Notes: generated by a model not told the origin, from the sequence alone. A stretch of 64,000 nucleotides of DNA from JAJDUF01 sp965238265 (GCA_965238265.1 OZ250185.1:2232001-2296000), one strand, 5' to 3'. Positions 17,365 to 26,298 are shown, counted from the stretch's first letter. Translations and numbers: made by a program.

Positions 17365-18766
17365 ATGGCAGGTGTAATCCGCAGAAAGTATCTCGGTGGT
17401 GCTGCAGCTATGTTGGGCGGTCTCTTGGCCGCCGCGTGCGGTGAGCCAACGGTGCGCTATGTCGGTCAGCCGCAGGCCGGGCCGGCCGGGCCGGCGGGTC
17501 CCCAGGGGGCAAAGGGTGCAACGGGCGCCCAGGGCGCGCAGGGCGCCGGTCCAGCTCCGCATCGGAATGGGCTCCCGCTTCCACTGGGGGGAGGACGTTG
17601 GCAAGGAGATCACTACCCCGCTGCTGGAGGCCAATCCCTGGTTGAGCTTTGATCTCATTCCGAGCTACAACCTCAACAAGTTCCGGACCGAGGCGGCCGG
17701 CGGCGCGCCGCCCGATATCTACTCCAGCGGCAGCTACTGGGCACAGGAGGACTACGTGCTCGGCCTGACCATCCTGCTGGAGGACTACATCAAGACCAGC
17801 AAGGCCGTGGACAAGTCCGACGTCTGGGAATCCTTGCGCCTCGACGTGGAGTTCAAGGGCGCCATGACGGCCATGCTCTACGCGCCGGATACGCGCATCA
17901 TGTACACGCACGATGACAACGCCCGCAAGGCCGGCATTGACCCGGATAGCCCCCCGAAGACGTGGTCGGAGCTGGAGAATAACGCCTTCAAGGCGTTCAA
18001 GAAGACGGGCGATACGATCGAGCACGTCGGCTGGTACCCCTTCTGGGGCAGTGGCGGACCGTACCTGTGGATGGTGCCGTACTGGCAGCTGGGTGGAGAG
18101 TTGCTGAACCAAGAGCAGACCGAGGCTGTCTTCAACAATGAGCAGGCTATCGAAGCGCTGACCTGGCTGAAGAAGATCGTGGATGGGCAGGGCGGCTTTG
18201 CGGCGCTCGATGAGTACCGGGCGAAGCGGCGGGGCTGGGAAATCCTCGTCCAAGGGGATGAGACCTACCTGCACGCCACGCTGTCGGAGCGCGGCGAGAC
18301 GATCCGGCCGCCCGCCGATCCGAACTTGCAGTTCCACGTCAGCTCGTACCCACTGCCCGATACGGGCGGCGTAGTGGCGAACTACGGTGGCTGCCACTCG
18401 CTGCCAATTGCCAAGCTCAGTCAACATCCGGACGAAGCCTGGATGTTCATCGAGTGGGTAACGAACAACGACAACAATATCAAGTTCGCCAACCGCTTTG
18501 ACCGCGTGCCGGTCCGTATCAGCAGCACGAACTCCGATGCTTACATCCAAGGCGACGCGGCCAAGAAGCTCCAGGCGCAGGAGATGACCAAGCGCCGGTT
18601 CGTGATCGCTGCCCCCGGTGGGCGCGAGGCGCTGAAGCATCAGAACGTCAGCACACCAGTCATCAAGGGCGAGGCGTCCATCAAGGACGCACTCGACGAG
18701 GGTGTGCGCCTGACGAACGAGGTGCTGGCGAAGTTCCGGCGGCAGGCCGAAGAGCGCGGGCTGTAG
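17365..18766 (+). pseudogene. extracellular solute-binding lipoprotein (ABC-type), frameshifted near the N-terminus
   Basis: The frame from ATG 17365 (GGAGGAG upstream) encodes a twin-arginine-like signal (IRRKYLGG) with lipobox LLAAAC and a collagen-like linker (AGPAGPAGPQGAKGATGAQG). The mature binding domain is in the next frame, from about 17550 to 18766: VQLRIGMGSRFHWGEDVGKEI, then TEAAGGAPPDIYSSGSYW, a family-1-type sugar-binding protein ending near EVLAKFRRQAEERGL. The +1 shift must lie between 17396 and 17652, most likely around 17545 in GC-rich GGCGCGCAGGGCGCC. Joined, the product is about 460 residues, normal for the family. No permease or ATPase genes are nearby. Frameshift may be mutation, programmed shift or sequencing error. 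Confidence 0.75.
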
Positions 18767-18791
18767 GCCAGCGGCGCGCCTCACCCCCCGG

Positions 18792-18820
18792 CCCCCTCTC
18801 CACATGACGTGGAGAGGGGG
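18792..18820 (+). terminator. perfect 12-bp hairpin after the binding-protein gene
   Basis: CCCCCTCTCCAC, loop ATGAC, GTGGAGAGGGGG. It lies 26 bases after the stop codon, lacks a T-tract and is followed at once by a family A hairpin (18824-18848). It may act as an RNA-stabilising or termination structure, or be part of a dispersed repeat; a half copy is at about 39528. Confidence 0.45.
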
Positions 18821-18957
18821 GCTGGATCCCCGCTTTCGCGGGAATGACGCAGGACGCCGGGCAGCATTACCGCCTGCGGCCGGTGCCGGTGTAGAGTCCC
18901 GCGTGTGCGGGACTGACAGGTAGGCGTTGAAGGGGCGGGACGGTAAGGAGGATCCTG

Positions 18958-19599
18958 ATGTCAGCGATACGCGGGCGGCGGCAGCCAGCGGGTTGTCGGT
19001 GGACATGGTTTCTCCGAGCAGTGCGCGTCCCGGCGGCTCCGGGCGCTGTTGCGGCTATTGTGCTCGTCGCGCTGCTCACGGCCGCCTGCGGCGCGGGTGA
19101 CGGTCAGACCGATTCGGCGCCATCGTCTCCCGCCGTCGCCGCGGTCAGCGACCAAGCGCAGACCGCCGAGCCACAACCCAGTCAGGTATCGGAGTCGTTG
19201 CCCCCGGCAGGCTCCGTCAACCTGCCGTTCAGCGTGGCGCTGTCATTCGTAGGCACGCCGAGCTTGGGACAGCAGGTGCCGCTACAGATCTCGATGTATT
19301 CGACGGTAGGGCCGTCCATGGTGATGGTTGAGGTTGACGAGTTACCCCCCGGGGTCAGTCTGGTCCAAGGTGGCCGGCACTGGGAGGCCTGTCTCGAGGA
19401 AGAGGAGAGCAAAGCCTTCGAGCTACTGCTCGGCTTTCCGCAGGAGGGCACCTTCCGCCTCGGCGCGATGGTCGTCGCAGAGCTGGCCGGCGGCACTCGT
19501 TACGAGCAGCAGCACCAGTTGGACATCCAGGTGACGAAGGCCGGATCAACGGTCTCTCACCATCAACCGCAAACGCGCAGCTTGCCGGCCGCCGGATAA
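18958..19599 (+). CDS. putative lipoprotein of unknown function
   Basis: 213 residues; ATG at 18958 preceded by GTAAGGAGG. After an N-terminal basic stretch comes a hydrophobic segment ending in the lipobox LLTAAC (Cys near 44), so export and lipidation are expected. The mature part has a low-complexity Ser/Ala/Gln linker and then a beta-rich domain (VALSFVGTPSLGQQVPLQISM, MVMVEVDELPPGVSLVQGG). That resembles immunoglobulin-like surface domains, but I do not recognise a family. Confidence 0.65.
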   Translation: MSAIRGRRQPAGCRWTWFLRAVRVPAAPGAVAAIVLVALLTAACGAGDGQTDSAPSSPAVAAVSDQAQTAEPQPSQVSESLPPAGSVNLPFSVALSFVGTPSLGQQVPLQISMYSTVGPSMVMVEVDELPPGVSLVQGGRHWEACLEEEESKAFELLLGFPQEGTFRLGAMVVAELAGGTRYEQQHQLDIQVTKAGSTVSHHQPQTRSLPAAG

Positions 19600-19668
19600 C
19601 CTCATTGCCCACCAGTCTCCTGCCCCGCGACGTTCTGCAGTAGCCGCACCCGTATAGAGAGAGGCCTG

Positions 19669-20364
19669 ATGACACTGACACCCGAGCAAACGTGGCTCTT
19701 CAGGATCAACGGCTACGTCAAGCTGCCGGGTACCTTGCCGGCGGAGTTAGTAGCCGACCTGAAGGCCGCCGTGCAGCACGATATTGACCATGCCGTCGAG
19801 CCGGTCGTACGCAACCATGCCGGCAAGATCGTCCGCATCTCGAACGTCCTCGGCCGTAGCCCACTCTTTCGAGACCTCGCCGCCCATCCTTTCATCCTCG
19901 ATCCGCTGGAACGGCTCCTTGGCCCCAACATCGAGGTGCTGCGTAACCGCCACAACCACGCCACTATCCGGCTGGCCGAGCGCCGTGATCTGCCGCTGCA
20001 CCGCGACGTATCGCAGTGGAGCCGTCCCATCGTCTCGGCCATCGTCTACCTCGAAGAATCGCGCTGCGAGAATGGCGCTACGCAAATCGTGCCCGGCACA
20101 CACTTGCTGCCCTGGGTACCGAATGTCGCAGCGGCTGCACAGCAGATGGGCCTGCGCGATCAGGTTGTGCGGGTAGAGATGCCCGCCGGTGGTGTGCTCG
20201 CCACGCATAGCCTCCTGTTCCACACCGTTGGCCTCAACCGCACGACGGGGACCCGCACGAGCATTACCCTGGGCTACCACAGCGCCGACGAGCTGGCCGC
20301 CGGCGAGGATTCGCAGCGCCTGTTGGTCCGCGGCGAGCGCGTGTACGCCGGCCATAGCTACTAG
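19669..20364 (+). CDS. phytanoyl-CoA dioxygenase (PhyH) family protein
   Basis: Fe(II)/2-oxoglutarate-dependent hydroxylase family. 231 residues. The HxD iron motif is in LPLHRDVSQW, followed by IVYLEESRCENGATQIVPGTHL, and the distal histidine is in LLFHTVGLNRTTGTRTSITLGYH, where the final Arg-containing stretch would bind 2-oxoglutarate. Typical of degradative PhyH paralogues rather than the human phytanoyl-CoA enzyme, so the substrate is unknown. It starts the run of catabolic genes that includes a DapA-like aldolase and two nitrilase-family proteins. Confidence 0.88.
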   Translation: MTLTPEQTWLFRINGYVKLPGTLPAELVADLKAAVQHDIDHAVEPVVRNHAGKIVRISNVLGRSPLFRDLAAHPFILDPLERLLGPNIEVLRNRHNHATIRLAERRDLPLHRDVSQWSRPIVSAIVYLEESRCENGATQIVPGTHLLPWVPNVAAAAQQMGLRDQVVRVEMPAGGVLATHSLLFHTVGLNRTTGTRTSITLGYHSADELAAGEDSQRLLVRGERVYAGHSY

Positions 20365-20468
20365 GAGAGCGGTACGTCATGGCTGCGGCACAGCCCATCC
20401 CAGATGAGCGTTCCAGAGGGCAGTCTGACACATTCGCTTCAAGTGATCTGCCCGGCTATAATCGGGGT

Positions 20469-20750
20469 ATGAGCATCATCTACTCTATGGATGAAGCCAA
20501 GACGCGGTTCCCGACAATCCTCCGACATGTGCGTGCGGGAAATATGGTCACTATTACCTGCGGCGGGAAAGCCGTGGCAGAAATCCGTCCAATCGAGCAG
20601 GACCTGCGGGAAAATCTGACCACCGAGGAGTGGTTCGATTATCTGCGACAACGCGGGATACTGAGCGGATCTGGAGCGAAATGGCAGCCGCCTGAGGGCG
20701 TGGAGCCTAGTCCGGGCGCACTCGAACGCTTCCTCGCCGAGCGAGGCTAG
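20469..20750 (+). CDS. type II antitoxin, Phd/YefM family
   Basis: 93 residues from ATG 20469. MSIIYSMDEAKTRFPTILRHVRAGNMVTITCGGKAVAEIRPIEQ is the standard Phd/YefM dimerisation and DNA-binding fold; the C-terminal tail is the toxin-neutralising part. Its stop codon overlaps a GTG that begins the PIN toxin frame (TAGTG at 20748-20752), the usual coupled arrangement. Confidence 0.88.
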   Translation: MSIIYSMDEAKTRFPTILRHVRAGNMVTITCGGKAVAEIRPIEQDLRENLTTEEWFDYLRQRGILSGSGAKWQPPEGVEPSPGALERFLAERG

Positions 20751-21107
20751 TGAGCGTGAGCCGTGCCTACGTTGACACGTCCGTGATAGCCGCCATTGTC
20801 CTTAATGAAGTGGGGAGTGATGACCACGCCAGGCGGGTTTTCCCAACTCCTCTCCTCGAACCTGCTCGAAGCCGAGGTGCGGGCAGCGCTTGCTAGGGAG
20901 AGACGACAATTCGAGGACAAGCTCATCTCCGGCATCGAGTGGGTCTTTCCGCACCGCTCCCTCGGCCCCGAGTTGGCTGTGGCGTTGGCAGCCGGTTATC
21001 TGCGCGGGGCCGACCTACGGCACATCGCTACTGCCCTCTACGCCGCCCCGGAGCCGGGCGAGATCGCATTCGTGACACTCGACAAACCACCAGCGAGCCG
21101 TCGCTAG
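20750..21107 (+). pseudogene. PIN-domain toxin, frameshifted
   Basis: The first part (GTG 20750 or 20756) reads SRAYVDTSVIAAIVLNEVGSDDHARRV, with the PIN catalytic Asp in VDTSV. After about 20840 the frame closes. The next frame continues the same fold: FSQLLSSNLLEAEVRAALARE (catalytic Glu), then LAAGYLRGADLRHIATALY (acidic Asp) and FVTLDK, ending at 21107. A one-base change around GGGTTTTCCC (20844-20853) explains it. As written the toxin is inactive while its antitoxin is intact. The C-terminus is also shorter than usual. Confidence 0.75.
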
Positions 21108-21145
21108 GACCCTCCGATTCCAGACGTGAGCCAAAGGGGTTCATT

Positions 21146-22102
21146 GTGTCCGTATCCGGTCCCGTCCCAAGAAGGTCCCCGGCGGAGAGGATCGAGGGGA
21201 TTGTGCCGATCATCCCCACGCCATTTGACCCGGACACCGAGGCGGTGGACTATGCCGCGCTCGGTCGGCTCGTCGAATTCGCGGCCGGCCGAGACTTTGC
21301 GGCGATCTGTCTGCCGGCGTATGCGAGCGAGTTCTACAAGCTGGACGAGAACGAGCGCTGCCGAGTCGTAGAGACGGCCATAGAGGCCGCTGCGGGGCGC
21401 GTGCCGGTCGTTGCCCAGTCCAACCACCCAGCCGCCCATGTCGCTGCGGACGTGGCCCGACGCAACGCCGACTGCGGCGCGGACCTGGTCTCGTTTGCCA
21501 TTCCGCGGCAGTTTGCGCTCACCGACGACGATCTCTTCGACTACTGCGGCACGATCATGAGCGCCGTGTCGGTGCCGGTGCTGATTCAAGACTTCAATCC
21601 GGGTGGGCCAAGCATGAGTCCCGCGTTATGTGCGCGGCTGCACGAGGCACACCGGAACTTCCACTACGTGAAACTCGAAGAACCGTTGCTGGGGCACAAG
21701 ATCGCCGCCATGCGGGAGGCGACTCAGGACCGGGTTGGCGTGCTGATCGGCTGGGGCGGCATGTACCTCATGGAGCTGCTGGCGGAAGGCATCTGTGGCC
21801 TCATGCCCGGACTGTCCAAGGCGGACCTCCAGGCGCGAATCTGGCGTCTCGCTCAGGCCGGCCAATTGGATCGAGCACAGGACATCTACGAGGTCATCTT
21901 GCCGCTCGTGGTCCTGAGCCTACAGAACCTCGAGTTGTCCCATCAGCTAGAGAAGCGCCTGCTGGTGGCTCGTGGTGTGCTCGACCATGCCACTGTCCGG
22001 CGCCCCTCCTATACGCCGAGACCGCAGGTGCTGCAGTACGCCGACCGGCTCAACCGGCGCGTGCTCGCGCTGCTGGATACGCTCGGCCTGCCTGCGGCCT
22101 AG
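21146..22102 (+). CDS. dihydrodipicolinate synthase (DapA)-like class I aldolase
   Basis: 318 residues from GTG 21146 (AAAGGGG upstream). Earlier in-frame codons overlap the PIN remnant. The TIM-barrel family pattern is present: GIVPIIPTPFDPDTEAVDY, VPVVAQSNHPAAHVAADVARRNADCGADLVSFA, and the Schiff-base lysine in FHYVKLEEPLLG. The canonical GTTGE loop is replaced by CLPAYASEFYKL and the YNxP motif by IQDFNPGG, so true lysine biosynthesis is unlikely; a pyruvate- or keto-acid-dependent catabolic aldolase is more probable. It is followed 19 bases later by a carbon-nitrogen hydrolase, suggesting one transcript. Confidence 0.8.
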   Translation: MSVSGPVPRRSPAERIEGIVPIIPTPFDPDTEAVDYAALGRLVEFAAGRDFAAICLPAYASEFYKLDENERCRVVETAIEAAAGRVPVVAQSNHPAAHVAADVARRNADCGADLVSFAIPRQFALTDDDLFDYCGTIMSAVSVPVLIQDFNPGGPSMSPALCARLHEAHRNFHYVKLEEPLLGHKIAAMREATQDRVGVLIGWGGMYLMELLAEGICGLMPGLSKADLQARIWRLAQAGQLDRAQDIYEVILPLVVLSLQNLELSHQLEKRLLVARGVLDHATVRRPSYTPRPQVLQYADRLNRRVLALLDTLGLPAA

Positions 22103-22121
22103 CTGCGTCGGAGGGAGAGCG

Positions 22122-23567
22122 ATGCCGATAACAACAGCCTCCGGCCAGCCGGACGCCCCGGCAGTCGAGGCCGCCGCGCCTGGGCGGCACGATTCTCTGC
22201 AAGCCGAGGTGGCGCCGGCCAAGGACGCTCTGCCGCTCGGTCGAGCTACGCCGTGGGTATGCCGGGAGAGTATCGCGCCGCATGTCTGGCCGGACGACGA
22301 CCGGACGGCGCTGTGGATGGAGTCCAATGGCAGCGAGGGCTGCTATGGCGGCTGGGAGTTGCGCTTTCCGGTCGCTGCCCAACCAGGTGACGCGCTGCTG
22401 CTGGAGCTGGCGGCAGAGGCGACCCGGCTGGAGCGTGGGACCGATGAGCTAGTGGTCGAGGCCTTCTGGTACGACGCTACCGGCGCTGAAGTGAACTGGG
22501 ACCCGGTGCTGCTGGATCGCGCCACTACGGACGGGGATGGTCGCTTGTCCGTGTGCTACGCCAAGGCGCTCCGGTATCCGGCCGGCGCCACACAACTCGG
22601 TGTCCACTGCGGCTTGCGGTGGTCGCCGCGTGGTCGTGTGCGTTGGCATAGCTGGCGCTTGCAACGAACGGCGCCGCGACCGCCGCGGACGCTGCGATTG
22701 GGTGTTGCCTCGGGCCATCCGGACAAATGGGTGAGTGCTGCGGCCAACATAGCCCACTACGTCGAGCAATGCCGCCGGGCCGGCGCAGCGGGTGTTGATC
22801 TCGTCTGCCTGCCGGAGACGATCCTGAGCTACGGCAGCCCCGGCCGCAGCCCCACGGCCGTCCACGCGCAGGCCGTCCCGGTGCCGGGGCCGTGGCTGGC
22901 GGCGTTCCGGGAGGTGGCCCGCGCGTACCGTATGGGTATCTGCTTCTCGGTACTCGAACGCGCCGGCGCTCGCGATGAGCTGGTCTACAACACGGCCGTA
23001 CTCCTCGGCCGCGAGGGAGAGCTGATCGGCACCTACCGCAAGGTGCATCTGGCCCTCGTAGAGGCCCGTCGGGGCGTGGCGGCGGGCCACGAGTTTCCTG
23101 TCCATACGTTCGACGGCGTGACCGTGGGTATGGGCATCTGCATGGATTCGTCGGCCGCCGAGACCTGTCGGATCCTCGCCCAACGCGGTGCCGAGATCAT
23201 GCTCATGCCGATCATGGGCGATTTTCGCGCCACTCGTTGGGTACACGGCGCCAGCGAGTTCGATACGGAGCGCTGGAAGCTGGTCCAGCGTGCCCATGCC
23301 TTCGACAACCACCTCTACGTCGTCGCCTGTCGCAACGCGAACTTCGGGAGCGCCATCACCGCGCCGTGGGGCGAGATCATCGCCTACAACGACGGGGATC
23401 GCGACCTCATCTGGGCAGACGTGTACCTGGATCAACTGCGCTCACATCCGCTGGGCGCCTCGATCCAGGCGGTGCTGTCGGCCATGCGGCGGCCCTACGT
23501 CTATGGCTCACTGGCCGACACCAGCCATCCCGTCGGCTCGCCCAACCAGCGCGGCCGCCAGGGCTGA
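22122..23567 (+). CDS. carbon-nitrogen hydrolase (nitrilase superfamily) with extra N-terminal domain
   Basis: 481 residues from ATG 22122 (GGAGGGAGAG upstream). The C-terminal 280 residues are a nitrilase-superfamily domain with the Glu-Lys-Cys triad: LVCLPETIL, GTYRKVHLA and VGMGICMDSS. The first about 190 residues (WMESNGSEGCYGGWELRFPV..LLLELAAEATRL..VEAFWYDATGAEVNWD) look like a beta-sandwich carbohydrate-binding-type module, an unusual addition. Hydrolysis of a C-N bond (amide or nitrile) is predicted; substrate unknown. Its last 60 bases overlap the tail of the convergent sulfatase frame. Confidence 0.85.
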   Translation: MPITTASGQPDAPAVEAAAPGRHDSLQAEVAPAKDALPLGRATPWVCRESIAPHVWPDDDRTALWMESNGSEGCYGGWELRFPVAAQPGDALLLELAAEATRLERGTDELVVEAFWYDATGAEVNWDPVLLDRATTDGDGRLSVCYAKALRYPAGATQLGVHCGLRWSPRGRVRWHSWRLQRTAPRPPRTLRLGVASGHPDKWVSAAANIAHYVEQCRRAGAAGVDLVCLPETILSYGSPGRSPTAVHAQAVPVPGPWLAAFREVARAYRMGICFSVLERAGARDELVYNTAVLLGREGELIGTYRKVHLALVEARRGVAAGHEFPVHTFDGVTVGMGICMDSSAAETCRILAQRGAEIMLMPIMGDFRATRWVHGASEFDTERWKLVQRAHAFDNHLYVVACRNANFGSAITAPWGEIIAYNDGDRDLIWADVYLDQLRSHPLGASIQAVLSAMRRPYVYGSLADTSHPVGSPNQRGRQG

Positions 23568-25328
23568 CGCACCTAACCCCCGGCCCCTTCCCTCCAGGGC
23601 AGGGGAGTCATGGCGGCGACTGGCCGCCGCTTCCCTCCGGGGAAAGCGGTCCGCACGGCGACCTCTAGCCCCTTCCCTGAAGGGAGGGGGTTGGGGGTAG
23701 GTCCGGCCCTCACCCCGGCCCGCTCCCAAGGGGACCTGGATTCCCGCTTGCGCGGGAATGACGATGCCTCCGCGCTCGTTCCACTGACCATTGACCACTA
23801 GACCATTGACCCTACCGCTGGCGACGGGCCGGTCGAAGCCATCGCGGTCGGGAGCGATCATGCCGCCGTGGTTCCAGACGGTCTGCTCGGTGGTCAGCAG
23901 CCGGTCCAATAACAGCTCGGCGTGCCGCTGGACCTCGTCCCGATAGGCCGAGTCGCCGGCCACGTTGACCAATTCCTGCGGGTCCCGCTCTAGGTCGTAG
24001 AACTCCACGGGTGTGTCGCGGCCGGAGTAGACGTACTTATAGCGCTCGGTACGCAGGCACTTGCTCCGCTGGCGGCGGTCGTTGCTCACGTACTCGCACA
24101 AGATGGCGTCTCTAGTCGGTGGCCGGGTGGTGGGTACGGGGGACTCCAGAATGGAGCGCAGGCTGATGCCCGGTAGCTCGCCCGGCTGCGGGAGGCCGGC
24201 GTAGTCGAGGATCGTCGGGGCGAGATCAATATGCTCCACTAGGCTGTCTACCAGGCGTGGGCCTGCGGGGCGCGGTCCTGCCCCGGGCGAGCTACCCGGC
24301 GGCACGACGATATAGGGCGCGCGGATGACCTGCTCGGTGAAGTTGCCCTTCCCCAGCAGACCGAAGTCACCCAGCATCTCGCCGTGGTCGGTGGTGAAGA
24401 TGATGAGGGTGTTGTCCAGCAGCCCCCGGCGCGTGAGGGTGTCCATGATACGGCCCATCATGGTGTCAATAAAGGACACCATCCCCCAGTAGTAAGCAAT
24501 GATCTTGCGGATCAGGTCCTCGCCGCCCTCCCGGTCGAAGCGGCTCCGCCGATCATTGCCGGGGACATTCCGTTGGTGGGCGCGGAGCAAGGGTGGGATC
24601 GGGATAGCATCCTGCTCATACATGCTGGCGTATGGCTCCGGCGGATCGAACGGTCCGTGCGGGCCGCAGAATCCGCACCAGACGAAGAAGGGACGCTCCG
24701 GGGTGCCGGTATCCGGCCGCTCCAGGTAGCGCCAGGTATTCTCCCCAATCCAGTAGTCCACGTATTCATCGGCGGCGAGCGTGTTCACAATGGCCGTGGA
24801 TTGCTGGCGATATTCGGGCTGGCGACGTTGCTCGTAGAGCGCTTCATAGGCGCCAGGACGCTTGCGTTCGAGCCATTCCGCATAGACGGGGCCAAGCTGT
24901 GAGGGGCCGAACGGCGATCCCTCGGCGACCGTCCAGCGGGAGCCTTTCCCCATCGTCAGGGCCGTCTCGTCGAAGCCCTTGGGCGGCAGCATGTGGATTT
25001 TGCCGAAGGCCGCCGTCGCGTACCCGGCCCCCTGCAACCGTTCCATGAAGGTCGTCTCCCAAGGCGGGAGGCCCGGCGTGGTGCCGATGACCGACTCCAT
25101 GTGCTCCATGCCGTGCTGATGCGCGTAGCGGCCGGTCTGCATGCAGGCACGGCTGGGCATGCACACCGGGTTCTGGATGTAGCCGTGCCGAAAGAGGGTG
25201 CCCTGCGCTGCCAGTTGATCCAAGTGCGGAGTATGCACGTGTGGGTTGCCGGTGACGCCCAAGGTGTCGTAGCGTTGCTGATCGGTTGTGACCAGCAGGA
25301 TATTGGGGCGCGGTGGTGCATCGCCCAT
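23508..25328 (-). CDS. sulfatase (formylglycine-dependent arylsulfatase family), C-terminus extended into repeats
   Basis: Hydrolyses sulfate esters after conversion of a Cys to formylglycine. The maturation motif CMPSR is at residues 56-60 in NPVCMPSRACMQTGR; the metal-binding VTTDQQ is at 13-18, and the second metal site is in IIFTTDHGEMLGDFG. ATG at 25328. The conserved domain ends near residue 505. The remaining about 90 residues read through family A and B repeats (IVIPAQAGIQ, then GEGRTYPQPPPFREG) and overlap the convergent nitrilase gene by 60 bases, so the natural stop codon seems lost. No sulfatase-maturing enzyme is in the window, and I see no signal peptide. Confidence 0.88.
   Translation of the reverse strand: MGDAPPRPNILLVTTDQQRYDTLGVTGNPHVHTPHLDQLAAQGTLFRHGYIQNPVCMPSRACMQTGRYAHQHGMEHMESVIGTTPGLPPWETTFMERLQGAGYATAAFGKIHMLPPKGFDETALTMGKGSRWTVAEGSPFGPSQLGPVYAEWLERKRPGAYEALYEQRRQPEYRQQSTAIVNTLAADEYVDYWIGENTWRYLERPDTGTPERPFFVWCGFCGPHGPFDPPEPYASMYEQDAIPIPPLLRAHQRNVPGNDRRSRFDREGGEDLIRKIIAYYWGMVSFIDTMMGRIMDTLTRRGLLDNTLIIFTTDHGEMLGDFGLLGKGNFTEQVIRAPYIVVPPGSSPGAGPRPAGPRLVDSLVEHIDLAPTILDYAGLPQPGELPGISLRSILESPVPTTRPPTRDAILCEYVSNDRRQRSKCLRTERYKYVYSGRDTPVEFYDLERDPQELVNVAGDSAYRDEVQRHAELLLDRLLTTEQTVWNHGGMIAPDRDGFDRPVASGRVNGLVVNGQWNERGGIVIPAQAGIQVPLGAGRGEGRTYPQPPPFREGARGRRADRFPRREAAASRRHDSPALEGRGRGLGASALAAALVGRADGMAGVGQ
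23571..23763. repeat. family B element plus family A hairpin
   Basis: Family B runs from ACCTAACCCCCGGCCCC (23571) to GGGGGTTGGGGGTAGGT (23702) and contains nested inverted arms. Family A (GGATTCCCGCTTGCGCGGGAATGAC) lies at 23737-23761. The block sits inside the overrun of the sulfatase frame. A short tandem GACCATTGACC repeat lies just beyond, at 23787-23812. Confidence 0.7.
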
Positions 25329-25479
25329 AGTGTGATCGTCCCTTCTTCGCTCAGGATCATACGCGGCTCACTACGGCAGCGCAATCGGGTTCTCAACGCC
25401 TGCCGGTTGGGTATAATGCCATTGCCGGGTCTCCCATACCGTTACCGTGCTATCCGGCCTGCCCCTCACGAGGTCTCCG

Positions 25480-26298
25480 ATGACCACCAGAACCGCCCTC
25501 CGTCCCCAACCACCCGGCGAGTACGCTCACCTTGAGCCGCTCCCCGATCCGCCCCGGACGCCCGATATGCAGCAACACATCAGGATTGTGGCCTTTGACA
25601 GCTACTTGCGTGCTTACTTCGCCCAGCGTACCGACATGCTGGTCTGTGGCGGGGGCTATCTCCGCCACGAGGCCGGCAATACCGCCGAACGGCTGGCGCC
25701 CGACTGCGTGGTCGCGTTTGGTGTCAACCCCGAGGCCATTGTGGCGCGCAACGGCTATGTAATTAGCGAAGTGGGCCAGCCGCCGGACTTTGTGCTGGAA
25801 GTGGCCTCGCGCAGCACGGGGCGGCGGGACTACACCGTCAAACGGGCCGGATACGCCAGCTATGGTGTGGGCGAATACTGGCGGTTCGACCACACCGGCG
25901 GCCGCTACCACGATGTGGCGCTGGCCGGGGACCGGCTGGTGGATGGGGTGTACGAGCCAATCAAGATCAATGAGGAGCCGGACGGAGTGCGGTGGGGGCA
26001 CAGTCCAGTGTTGGGGCTGGACCTGTGCTGGGATCGGGGTGACCTACGGTTCTATGACCCGGCAGTGGGGATGGACTTGCCATCCCCCATGGACTTGCAG
26101 GCACAACGTGCCGCCGCTGAATCTCGCGCCGTCGGTGCCGAAGACCGCGCTGCTGCCGAGCGCGCCGCTCGCCGGGCCGCCGAAGCCGAACGCGACGCCG
26201 CCCAAGAGCGCGCCGCCGCCGAGCGCGTCGCTCGCCAGTCTTTCCAAGCCGAGTTGCAGCGGCTCCGGGAACAGCTCCGCCGTCTGCGAGCAGAATAA
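25480..26298 (+). CDS. Uma2 family (DUF820) putative restriction endonuclease-like protein
   Basis: 272 residues from ATG 25480. The Uma2 nuclease-fold pattern is visible: DMLVCGGGYLRHE, LAPDCVVAFGV (catalytic Asp), PPDFVLEVASRSTGRRDYTVKRAGYASYGVGEYWRFD. The E-V-xS and K spacing fits the PD-(D/E)xK superfamily. The C-terminal 70 residues form a long Ala/Glu/Arg-rich coiled coil (AAERAARRAAEAERDAAQER), common in cyanobacterial and chloroflexal Uma2 paralogues. Biological role unknown. Stands alone between the sulfatase and the second nitrilase gene. Confidence 0.85.
   Translation: MTTRTALRPQPPGEYAHLEPLPDPPRTPDMQQHIRIVAFDSYLRAYFAQRTDMLVCGGGYLRHEAGNTAERLAPDCVVAFGVNPEAIVARNGYVISEVGQPPDFVLEVASRSTGRRDYTVKRAGYASYGVGEYWRFDHTGGRYHDVALAGDRLVDGVYEPIKINEEPDGVRWGHSPVLGLDLCWDRGDLRFYDPAVGMDLPSPMDLQAQRAAAESRAVGAEDRAAAERAARRAAEAERDAAQERAAAERVARQSFQAELQRLREQLRRLRAE

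Noticed and set aside
17408..19006. 532-codon open frame on the minus strand
   Set aside because: It is antisense to the binding-lipoprotein gene; no family motifs, and the plus-strand product is clearly a solute-binding protein.
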